Below are positions 23,582 through 31,192 of a DNA stretch of 64,000 bases, piece by piece. The notes beneath the pieces are model-generated. The model ran no database searches. It saw only the letters and a program-made list of their open reading frames with translations, and was not told where the DNA came from. A program made the position numbers and the translations under genes. Source of the stretch: Mycetocola_B reblochoni (GTDB lineage: Bacteria; Actinomycetota; Actinomycetes; Actinomycetales; Microbacteriaceae); the NCBI RefSeq assembly GCF_003667525.1, contig NZ_RCUW01000004.1, forward strand, positions 186,001 to 250,000, read 5' to 3'. Each line of letters begins with the position of its first letter. The stretch's first letter is position 1.

Positions 23582-25507
23582 GTGACCAGCACCTCCTCAG
23601 GCGACCCCGTCATCGGTCGGCTCATCGACGACCGCTACGAGGTGCGCTCGCGCATCGCGCGCGGTGGCATGGCCACGGTCTACCTGGCCACGGACATCCG
23701 CCTGGAGCGACGGGTCGCGATCAAGGTCATGCACGGCCACCTCTCCGACGACTCCACCTTCACCACGCGGTTCATCCAGGAGGCCCGCTCGGCCGCGCGG
23801 CTGGCGCACCCCAACGTGGTCAGCGTCTTCGACCAGGGGCAGGACGACGACATCGCCTACCTGGTCATGGAGTACCTCCCCGGCATCACACTGAGGGAGC
23901 TCATCCGGGACCACGGCCGGCTCACGCCGACGCAGGTGGTCGACATCATGGACGCCGTCACCAGCGGACTCGCCGCTGCGCACCGGGCCGGCATCGTGCA
24001 CAGGGACCTGAAGCCGGAGAACGTCCTCCTCGCCGACGACGGCAGGATCAAGATCGGCGACTTCGGGCTGGCCCGTGCGGCCAGTGCGCACACGTCCACG
24101 GGCCAGGCGCTGCTGGGCACCATCGCCTACCTCTCCCCCGAGCTCGTCACCCGCGGTGTCGCCGACGCGCGCAGCGACATCTACGCGCTCGGCATCATGA
24201 TGTACGAGATGATGACCGGCGTTCAGCCGTTCCGTGGCGAGCAGCCGATGCAGATCGCCTACCAGCACGCCAACGAGTCCGTCCCCCGCCCGAGCGCCAC
24301 GGTGCCGTCCATCCCCGACTCGCTCGACGACCTCGTGCTGTGGACGACGGAGCGTGAGCCCGACGAGCGCCCCGCCGATGCGACCGTTCTGCTCGACCGG
24401 TTGCGCGAGATCGAGCAGATGCTCGGGCTCACCTCTGCGGCGAGCAGGCACACCGTCGCCCTCCCGCCCGAGGTGCGTCAGCACGCCGGCGACGAGACGC
24501 AGATCCTCACCCCACGGACCGGCGCGACCGAGGAGATCGACCCGGACGACGCCGTCACCACCCTGACCGCGACGGCCAACCGTCGCAGACGGCGCGGGGG
24601 GCTGCTCCTCGCGCTCGTGCTCGCACTCGGCGGCATCGCCGCCGGCACGGGCTGGTACTTCGGCTTCGGCCCCGGCGCCCAGGTGGCGCTGCCCGAGCTC
24701 ACGGGACTCGAGCAGTCCGCGGCCGAGGAGCAGCTGGCCTCGCTGGGCCTGCGCGCCGACGTCGACGAGGACTACAGCAGCGAGGTCGCCGAGGGCGTGG
24801 TCATGGCGACATCGCCTGACACCGGCAGCCATCTACCGGCCGGCTCGTCCGTCACCCTCGTCGTCTCACAGGGCGCACGCCCCGTCGACATCCCCGCGCT
24901 CGGCGGACGCAGCCACTCCGACGCGACCGCGGCCTTGACGAAGGCGGGCCTGGTCGAAGGCACGGTCGACCGGGCGTTCGACGACTCCGTCTCTGTGGAC
25001 AGTGTGGTGTCGGCGCGCTTCGGGGACGACACCGTCACGGACGGCGGCACGGCGCACGAGGGCGACAGCATCGACCTCACGCTGTCCGCCGGCGCACTCC
25101 CCTCCGTCGTCGCGCTGCCCACCGACGACGCCAGGGCCCGGCTGACCGAGGCGGGGCTCACCGTCAACGACGACGTCAAGCGCTGGTACAGCGACACGCG
25201 CGCGGACGGAGAGGTCATCGGGATCTCTGAGCTCATCGACGACGACTCCCTCGTGCTCAAGCCGGGGGACAGCGTGACGCTGATCGTGTCGATCGGGCCC
25301 GAGCCGGTCGAGGTGCCCGACGTCGTCGGTGACACGATCTCCGATGCGAAGAAGACGCTCGAGGACGCCGGCTTCACGGTGAGCATCGACTCGGCGCTTC
25401 CCCAGTCCTTCTGGGACGTGGCGCGGCTGACCGTCGAGAAGATGAGCCCCGACGCCGGAGAGGACGCGCCGACCGGGTCCACGATCACGCTGACCGCCAA
25501 CATCTGA
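23582..25507 (+). CDS. pknL: Ser/Thr protein kinase with PASTA repeats (PknL position)
   Basis: This is a membrane receptor kinase of the Hanks type. The cytoplasmic kinase domain (about residues 15-280) has a glycine loop, VAIKVM Lys, the catalytic HRDLKPEN and DFG (GDFGLAR). A Thr-rich juxtamembrane linker follows, then one membrane span (about 340-361) and four extracytoplasmic PASTA repeats (about 370-641), the third of which is divergent. The PASTA repeats would sense muropeptides or lipid II. The gene neighbourhood equals that of mycobacterial pknL, whose product lacks PASTA repeats, so orthology by position and architecture disagree. Likely targets include the adjacent Rv2175c-like protein, DivIVA and the GarA-like protein. 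Confidence 0.9.
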   Translation: MTSTSSGDPVIGRLIDDRYEVRSRIARGGMATVYLATDIRLERRVAIKVMHGHLSDDSTFTTRFIQEARSAARLAHPNVVSVFDQGQDDDIAYLVMEYLPGITLRELIRDHGRLTPTQVVDIMDAVTSGLAAAHRAGIVHRDLKPENVLLADDGRIKIGDFGLARAASAHTSTGQALLGTIAYLSPELVTRGVADARSDIYALGIMMYEMMTGVQPFRGEQPMQIAYQHANESVPRPSATVPSIPDSLDDLVLWTTEREPDERPADATVLLDRLREIEQMLGLTSAASRHTVALPPEVRQHAGDETQILTPRTGATEEIDPDDAVTTLTATANRRRRRGGLLLALVLALGGIAAGTGWYFGFGPGAQVALPELTGLEQSAAEEQLASLGLRADVDEDYSSEVAEGVVMATSPDTGSHLPAGSSVTLVVSQGARPVDIPALGGRSHSDATAALTKAGLVEGTVDRAFDDSVSVDSVVSARFGDDTVTDGGTAHEGDSIDLTLSAGALPSVVALPTDDARARLTEAGLTVNDDVKRWYSDTRADGEVIGISELIDDDSLVLKPGDSVTLIVSIGPEPVEVPDVVGDTISDAKKTLEDAGFTVSIDSALPQSFWDVARLTVEKMSPDAGEDAPTGSTITLTANI

Positions 25508-25513
25508 TCCCGA

Positions 25514-25529
25514 CGGCGCGGTCGCGCCG
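25514..25529. terminator. Short GC hairpin between pknL and aroG
   Basis: CGGCGCG-GT-CGCGCCG is a 7-base-pair inverted repeat in the 30-base gap between convergent genes. It has no T-run, so it is only a weak bidirectional terminator candidate. Confidence 0.4.
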
Positions 25530-25537
25530 CCGACGCC

Positions 25538-26905
25538 TCAGGCGCTCAGCTGCTCCGCGACGAGGAACGCGAGCTCGAGCGACTGCTTGTGGTTGAGGCG
25601 CGGGTCGCAGAGCGACTCGTAGCGCGTGGACAGCGTCTCCTCGTCGATGTGCTCGGAGCCGCCGAGGCACTCCGTGACGTCGTCTCCGGTCAGCTCCACG
25701 TGGATGCCACCCGGGTGAGTTCCGGCCGCGCGGTGCGACTCGAAGAACCCGGTGACCTCGTCGACGACGTCGTCGAAGCGTCGGGTCTTGTAGCCGCTCG
25801 GCGTGGTGATGCCGTTGCCGTGCATCGGGTCCGTGACCCACAGCGGGGTCGACTCCAGACCGGCGGCCGCCTCGAGCAGCGGGGGCAGGGCGTCGCGGAT
25901 CTTCCCTGCGCCCATCCGGGTGATGAACGTGAGCCTTCCCGGCTCGCGGTGCGGGTCGAGGCGCTCGACGAGCTCGCGCATCGTGTCGGGAGTGGTGCTC
26001 GGGCCGAGCTTGACGCCGATCGGGTTCCGCACCCTGGACAGGAAGTCCACGTGCGCGCCGTCCAGGTCGCGGGTCCGCTCGCCGATCCAGAGGAAGTGCG
26101 ACGAGGTGTTGTACGGCTGGTGCGTGCGCGAGTCGACGCGCGTCATCGGGCGCTCGTAGTCCATCAGCAGGGCCTCGTGACCGGTGTAGAACTCCACGCG
26201 CTTGAGCGCGTCGAAGTCGGCGCCGGCCGCCTCCATGAACTTGATGGCCCTGTCGATCTCCTTCGCCACCCGCTCGTAGCGCTGGTTGGCCGGGGTCGCG
26301 GCGAAACCGGAGTTCCAACTGTGCACCTCGCGCAGATCGGCGAAGCCGCCCTGCGTGAACGCACGCACCAGGTTGAGCGTGGACGAGGCCATGTGGTAGC
26401 CGTCGAGGATGCGCTGCGGGTCGGGGGTGCGGGACTGCTCGGTGAAGTCGTAGCCGTTCACGATGTCGCCGCGGTACGCGGGCAGCGTCACGCCGTCGCG
26501 CGTCTCGGAGTCGCTGGATCGCGGCTTCGCGAACTGACCGGCCATGCGGCCCATCTTCACGACGGGCGTCGATGCTCCGTAGGTGAGGATCACGGCCATC
26601 TGCAGGATCGTCTTCACCCGGTTGCGGATGTTGTCCGCCGTGGCGCCCTCGAACGTCTCCGCGCAGTCACCGCCCTGGAGGACGAACGCCTTGCCCGCGG
26701 CCGCGGCCGCGAGACGCTCCCTGAGCTGATCGACCTCACCGGCGAACACCAGGGGCGGCTGCGTGGCCAGCTCCTGCCGGACGCGGGCGACGCGGACGGG
26801 GTCGGGCCAGTTCGGCTGCTGCTTGATCGGGAGGGACATCCACTCGTCGAGTCCGGCAAGCACGTCGGACAGGGGCACGTCGGACAGCGGTGCATTGTGA
26901 GACAC
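25538..26905 (-). CDS. aroG: 3-deoxy-7-phosphoheptulonate synthase, class II
   Basis: This enzyme condenses phosphoenolpyruvate and erythrose-4-phosphate in the first step of the shikimate pathway. The 455-residue protein is of the plant/actinobacterial class II type. It contains the metal-binding Cys in LQGGDCAETF (about residues 77-86), then GRMAGQFAKPRSSD, YRGDIVNGY and GKIRDALPPLLEA. The GTG start has GAAGGA about 6 bases upstream. It is the last gene of an apparent operon with the ROK kinase and the acyltransferase genes. Confidence 0.96.
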   Translation of the reverse strand: MSHNAPLSDVPLSDVLAGLDEWMSLPIKQQPNWPDPVRVARVRQELATQPPLVFAGEVDQLRERLAAAAAGKAFVLQGGDCAETFEGATADNIRNRVKTILQMAVILTYGASTPVVKMGRMAGQFAKPRSSDSETRDGVTLPAYRGDIVNGYDFTEQSRTPDPQRILDGYHMASSTLNLVRAFTQGGFADLREVHSWNSGFAATPANQRYERVAKEIDRAIKFMEAAGADFDALKRVEFYTGHEALLMDYERPMTRVDSRTHQPYNTSSHFLWIGERTRDLDGAHVDFLSRVRNPIGVKLGPSTTPDTMRELVERLDPHREPGRLTFITRMGAGKIRDALPPLLEAAAGLESTPLWVTDPMHGNGITTPSGYKTRRFDDVVDEVTGFFESHRAAGTHPGGIHVELTGDDVTECLGGSEHIDEETLSTRYESLCDPRLNHKQSLELAFLVAEQLSA

Positions 26906-26955
26906 GGAGATTCCTTCACCCTCGAGGCCCGCTCCGGGCCCAACCGAAAACCAGC

Positions 26956-27645
26956 CTAGCGGAGTCCCACCGGGCGCAGATGCCGGACGCTCGAGGCGTA
27001 GACGTCCACGTACTCCTGTGCACCGAGGTCCTGCAGATCGTGGATGATCTCGTCGGTGATGGCCCGGAGGATGAAGCGGTCGTTCTCCATGCCGGCGAAG
27101 CGGCTGAACTCGATCGGCTCGCCGAAGACGATCCCCATCCGGCGGATCCGCGGGAGCCTGCTGCCGAGGGGCATGACCTTCTCCGTGTCGACCATCGCCA
27201 CGGGGACGACGGTCGCCCCCGACTCGAGCGCCATACGGGCGATCCCCGTGCGGCCGCGGTAGAGCCGGCCGTCGGGGCTCCTGGTGCCCTCGGGGTAGAT
27301 GCCGAGGACCTCGTTGCGCCCCAGCACCTGCAGCGCGGTGTTGAGCGACGCCTCCGAGGCCTTGCCGCCCGAGCGGTCGATGGGCAGCTGCCCCGTGGCG
27401 GTCATGAACGCCTTCGTGGCCCACCCCTTGAGACCCGTGCCCGAGTAGTACTCGCTCTTGGCGAGGAAGGACACCCGACGCCGCAGGTACAGCGGCAGGA
27501 TGACCGAGTCAATGAAGGAGAGGTGGTTGCTCGCCAGGATCACCGCGCCCCGCTCGGGGACCCGGTCCGCGCCGACCACCCAGACGCGGAACAGCGCCTT
27601 GACCAGCGGTCCGGCGACCACGTACTTCATCAACCAGTAGAACAC
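26956..27645 (-). CDS. 1-acyl-sn-glycerol-3-phosphate acyltransferase (PlsC family)
   Basis: This membrane-associated acyltransferase probably makes phosphatidic acid from lysophosphatidic acid. The 229-residue protein has the catalytic NHxxxxD motif as NHLSFID (about residues 40-46) and the substrate motif YPEGTRS (about 115-121). It corresponds in position to Rv2182c of M. tuberculosis. The GTG start has GGAGGG upstream. It lies 42 bases after the ROK kinase and 50 bases before aroG on the same strand. Confidence 0.93.
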   Translation of the reverse strand: MFYWLMKYVVAGPLVKALFRVWVVGADRVPERGAVILASNHLSFIDSVILPLYLRRRVSFLAKSEYYSGTGLKGWATKAFMTATGQLPIDRSGGKASEASLNTALQVLGRNEVLGIYPEGTRSPDGRLYRGRTGIARMALESGATVVPVAMVDTEKVMPLGSRLPRIRRMGIVFGEPIEFSRFAGMENDRFILRAITDEIIHDLQDLGAQEYVDVYASSVRHLRPVGLR

Positions 27646-27687
27646 TCGCGCCCTCCCCTCCTCTTCGCTGTTCGGCCGTTCGGCCGT

Positions 27688-28644
27688 TCAGCCGCGCCCG
27701 GTCCCGCGCGAGCGCGCCAGGTCGGCCGCCCCCACCACGCCGGCGTCGTTGACGAGCTGCGCGATCTCGAAGCGCGGCTCCGGGTGGTGGCCCCGCGCCG
27801 GCAGGCTCGCCTCGAAGGCCTCGACGATCGGGCCGAGCAGGAGGGCGTCCGACTGCGCCACTCCCCCTCCGATGACGAACATCTGCGGGTCGAGCACCGC
27901 GCTCAGGCTCGCGCAGCCCTCGCCGATCCACGTGCCGAGCTCCCGGAGAGCCCGGATCGCGCCCGGGTCGCCCGCCGAGGTGAGCTGTGCGATCAGACCG
28001 CCGTTCAGCGAGCCGTTCGCCTCGATCGCCGCGCGGAAGCCACGGCCGTCCTCGCCCGGCTCGGCCGCGATCTGCTCTGCGTAGCGTTGCAGGGCCCGCC
28101 CGGATCCGTACTGCTCGAAGCAGCCGAAGCGGCCGCAGCCGCAGGGCAGTCCGCCCGGCACGACCCGCATGTGGCCGATCTCCGCCGCCGCGCCGAAGCC
28201 GCCGCGGAAGAGCCGGTCCTCGGTGATGATGGCACCGCCGACGCCCGTGCCGATGGTGACCATGACCATGTCGCTGACGAGCTGGCCCGCGCCGAAACGG
28301 AACTCCGCCCAGCCGGCCGCGTTCGCATCGTTCTCGACGACGACGGGCAGCCCGGTCCGCGCCTCGACGCGGTCGGCGATCGGCTCGTTGCGCCAGCTGA
28401 TGTTGGGGGCGTAGTACACGCTCGACCTGGCGGCGTCGACGAACCCGGCCGCCGCGATCCCCACGGAGCTGACCGGCGTCGACACGCGCAGCGACTCGAT
28501 CATCTCGACGACGGCGTCCTCGACGGCCGCCGCGTCCCCCGCGGGGGTCGGCGTGCGCCTCTGGTCGAGGATCGCACCGTCCTCGTCGATGACGGCTCCG
28601 GCGATCTTGGTCCCGCCGATGTCAATGCCGACTGCGTGCACCAT
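27688..28644 (-). CDS. ROK family glucokinase
   Basis: This is a sugar kinase that probably phosphorylates glucose. The 318-residue protein has the phosphate loop GIDIGGTKIAG, ENDANAAGWAE, TIGTGVGGAII and EIGHMRV, with the ROK zinc site CGCGRFGC. There is no N-terminal DNA-binding domain, so it is an enzyme rather than a ROK repressor. The chosen ATG (28642-28644) is one base from AGGAG; the next codon, GTG, has better spacing (4 bases) and may be the real start. It heads the ROK-PlsC-aroG operon. Confidence 0.93.
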   Translation of the reverse strand: MVHAVGIDIGGTKIAGAVIDEDGAILDQRRTPTPAGDAAAVEDAVVEMIESLRVSTPVSSVGIAAAGFVDAARSSVYYAPNISWRNEPIADRVEARTGLPVVVENDANAAGWAEFRFGAGQLVSDMVMVTIGTGVGGAIITEDRLFRGGFGAAAEIGHMRVVPGGLPCGCGRFGCFEQYGSGRALQRYAEQIAAEPGEDGRGFRAAIEANGSLNGGLIAQLTSAGDPGAIRALRELGTWIGEGCASLSAVLDPQMFVIGGGVAQSDALLLGPIVEAFEASLPARGHHPEPRFEIAQLVNDAGVVGAADLARSRGTGRG

Positions 28645-28756
28645 GCTCCTTTCGGGGGTCACCGGGACACACGTGGTCTCCGGTCTGCCGGTGAAGGCAC
28701 ACATCAGTGTAGTTGTCGGCCGGCCCGCCCCCGACAAGGACCCGCCCCGCTCCGAC

Positions 28757-28762
28757 TAGACT
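28757..28762 (+). promoter_or_regulatory. -10 hexamer of the acyl-CoA synthetase gene
   Basis: TAGACT lies 35 bases before the GTG, and GAAGGAG at 28786-28792 serves as ribosome-binding site. This is a conventional leadered promoter with the same -10 as pknL and the HMG-CoA reductase gene. Confidence 0.55.
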
Positions 28763-28797
28763 CGGGCCAACAAGCCCGAGGTACCGAAGGAGTTACC

Positions 28798-30618
28798 GTG
28801 GACCAGTTCATCACCCCCGCCCGTGTTCCCGCAGACCCCTCGGCGAACACGACCGACCTCCTCGTCGAACGCGTCGCCCGCACCCCCGATCGCGCACTCT
28901 TCGCCGTCCCCGACGGGGACGACTGGACCGACATCACGGCACGCCAGTTCCAGTCCTCGGTGATCGGGCTCGCCAAGGGGCTGATCGCCTCGGGCGTGGA
29001 GCCCGGCGACCGCATCGCGCTCATCTGCAAGACCAGCTACGAGTGGTCCCTCATCGACTTCGCGGTCTGGTACGCCGGCGCGATCCTCATCCCCGTGTAC
29101 GAGACCAGCTCGCCGTCGCAGATCCAGTGGATCGTGTCGGACTCCGGCGCCACGCGCATCATCGTCGAGACAGCGGAGCACTTCGCCCGCTTCGATGAGG
29201 TGCACCCCGACCTCGAGCTCATCGGACAGGTATGGCAGCTCGAGCGCGGAGACCTGGACAAGCTCACCGCGCGCGGTGCCGACATCCCCGACGACGAGGT
29301 CGAGCGCCGGCGACGGCTGGCCACGGCGGACGACATCGCCACGATCATCTACACCTCGGGGTCGACGGGGAGCCCGAAGGGCTGCGTGCTCACTCACGCG
29401 AACTTCGTCGAGACGTCACGGAACGCCGCCGTTGAGCTGCAGGTGCTGCTCAACGTCCCCGGCGTGTCGACGCTGCTGTTCGTCACGCTCGCGCACGTGT
29501 TCGCACGCTTCATCTCGGTGCTCGCGGTGCACGCGGGGGTGCGCACCGGGCACCAGCCGGACACCAAGAAGCTGTTGCCCTCGCTCGGCTCGTTCCGCCC
29601 GACCTTCCTCCTGGCGGTGCCGCGTGTGTTCGAGAAGGTGTACAACTCCGCCGAGCAGAAGGCGGAAGCGGGTGGCAAGGGCCGCATCTTCCGTGCGGCC
29701 GCGGCGACGGCGGTCGAGTATTCGACCGCGAGATCCGCGGGAGCCGTACCGTTCGGCCTCCGTGTGCGCTTCGCGGTCTTCGACCGGCTCGTCTTCGCCA
29801 AGCTGAGGTCCGCCCTCGGCGGACGCGTCCAGTACGCCGTGTCAGGGTCCGCGCCGCTCGGCGCGCGGCTCGGCCACTTCTTCAGTGCGCTCGGCGTCGA
29901 GATCCTCGAGGGCTACGGACTCACCGAGACGACCGCCCCGGCGACCGTGAACCTTCCGGGCCACTCCAGGATCGGCACGGTCGGCCCGCCCCTTCCCGGC
30001 GTCGGCGTTCGTATCAGCGCTGACGGCGAGGTGGAGGTCTCCGGCGTCAACGTCTTCCGCGAGTACTGGAACAACCCGGAGGCGACGGCTGACGCCTTCG
30101 ACGACGGCTGGCTGCGCACCGGGGACATCGGGTCGCTCGACGACGACGGGTACCTGACCATCACGGGCCGCTCCAAGGAGATCATCGTCACGGCGGGCGG
30201 CAAGAACGTCTCCCCCGCCTACCTCGAGGACCCCATCAGGGCGAACCCACTCGTCGGCCAGATCGTCGTCGTCGGGGACCAGAAGCCGTTCATCGGCGCG
30301 CTGGTCACTCTGGACGCCGAGATGCTGCCGACCTGGCTCGCCAACCACGGCCTGGAGTCGGGGATGAGCGTGGCCGAGGCCGCGGGACACCCGGAGGTCG
30401 TCGCCGAGATCCAGCGAGCCGTGGACGCGGCGAACGAGCGCGTCTCCCGGGCGGAGTCGATCAGGAAGTTCACGGTCCTCGATGTCGACTTCACGGAGGA
30501 CGCCGGCCACCTGACGCCGAAGATGAGCATCAAGCGGCACAACATCATCCGGGACTACGCCGACACCATCGACGAGCTCTACCGGGACGCGCCGACGCAG
30601 GGCATCTCGCTGTCCTGA
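28798..30618 (+). CDS. fadD15: Long-chain fatty acid--CoA ligase (FadD15 type)
   Basis: This AMP-forming enzyme activates long-chain fatty acids to acyl-CoA. The 606-residue protein has the adenylation P-loop YTSGSTGSPKG (about residues 186-196), YGLTETTAP, the hinge GDIGSLDDDGYLTITGR and the C-terminal GGKNVSPA catalytic-lysine region. Its gene position relative to pknL, aroG and the acyltransferase matches fadD15 (Rv2187). The GTG start has GAAGGAG 5 bases upstream. The open frame extends antisense across neighbouring genes, which is not meaningful. Confidence 0.94.
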   Translation: MDQFITPARVPADPSANTTDLLVERVARTPDRALFAVPDGDDWTDITARQFQSSVIGLAKGLIASGVEPGDRIALICKTSYEWSLIDFAVWYAGAILIPVYETSSPSQIQWIVSDSGATRIIVETAEHFARFDEVHPDLELIGQVWQLERGDLDKLTARGADIPDDEVERRRRLATADDIATIIYTSGSTGSPKGCVLTHANFVETSRNAAVELQVLLNVPGVSTLLFVTLAHVFARFISVLAVHAGVRTGHQPDTKKLLPSLGSFRPTFLLAVPRVFEKVYNSAEQKAEAGGKGRIFRAAAATAVEYSTARSAGAVPFGLRVRFAVFDRLVFAKLRSALGGRVQYAVSGSAPLGARLGHFFSALGVEILEGYGLTETTAPATVNLPGHSRIGTVGPPLPGVGVRISADGEVEVSGVNVFREYWNNPEATADAFDDGWLRTGDIGSLDDDGYLTITGRSKEIIVTAGGKNVSPAYLEDPIRANPLVGQIVVVGDQKPFIGALVTLDAEMLPTWLANHGLESGMSVAEAAGHPEVVAEIQRAVDAANERVSRAESIRKFTVLDVDFTEDAGHLTPKMSIKRHNIIRDYADTIDELYRDAPTQGISLS

Positions 30619-30628
30619 GCCCGACGCC

Positions 30629-30659
30629 AGGGGCCGCGACCGTCACGGTCGCGGCCCCT
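30629..30659. terminator. Bidirectional terminator hairpin between fadD15 and def
   Basis: A perfect 14-base-pair inverted repeat (AGGGGCCGCGACCG / CGGTCGCGGCCCCT, 3-base loop) starts 10 bases after the fadD15 stop, between convergent genes. It lacks a T-run, as many actinobacterial terminators do. Confidence 0.75.
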
Positions 30660-30700
30660 CGGTGCGTGTCCTCGCGCCGGCCCTTTCGAACTCGCGGCGG

Positions 30701-31192
30701 CTAGAACCAGTCACTCTGCCGGATGCGGCGCATGGCCTCGCGGCGGGTGTCCTTGTCGAGCCGCTGGATGTAGAGGATGCCGTCCAAGTGATCGGTCTCG
30801 TGCTGCAGCGCCTGGGCCATGAGCCCCGTCCCGGACACCTCGACCGGGTTCCCCTCCAGGTCGGTGCCGGTGACGCGCGCGTACGGGTAGCGCTTGACGG
30901 GGAACCACAGCTCGGGGACCGACAGGCAGCCCTCTCCGGTGTCGACGGGGTCCCCCGCCACCTCGGCCAGGACCGGGTTGATGACGTAGCCGACGTCGCC
31001 GTCGATGTTGTAGCTGAACACCCGGAGCGTCGCGCCGATCTGCGTCGCCGCGACGCCGGCGCGGCCGGGGAGCCGCACGCTGTCGACGAGGTCCTCGACG
31101 AGTGCCCGCACTCCGGGAGTCACCTCCGCCACCGGATCGCAGACCGTTCTCAGCACCGGGTCGCCGAATACCCGGATCTCGCGTGCCGTCAT
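30701..31192 (-). CDS. def: Peptide deformylase
   Basis: This metallo-enzyme removes the formyl group from nascent protein N-termini. The 163-residue protein has the three family motifs: GVAATQIG (motif 1, about 45-52), EGCLSVP with the metal-binding Cys (about 86-92) and QHETDHLDG with the HExxH site (about 129-137). The ATG overlaps the stop of the MinD-like gene (ATGA), so its expression is tied to that gene. A second deformylase elsewhere in the genome would be usual. Confidence 0.95.
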   Translation of the reverse strand: MTAREIRVFGDPVLRTVCDPVAEVTPGVRALVEDLVDSVRLPGRAGVAATQIGATLRVFSYNIDGDVGYVINPVLAEVAGDPVDTGEGCLSVPELWFPVKRYPYARVTGTDLEGNPVEVSGTGLMAQALQHETDHLDGILYIQRLDKDTRREAMRRIRQSDWF

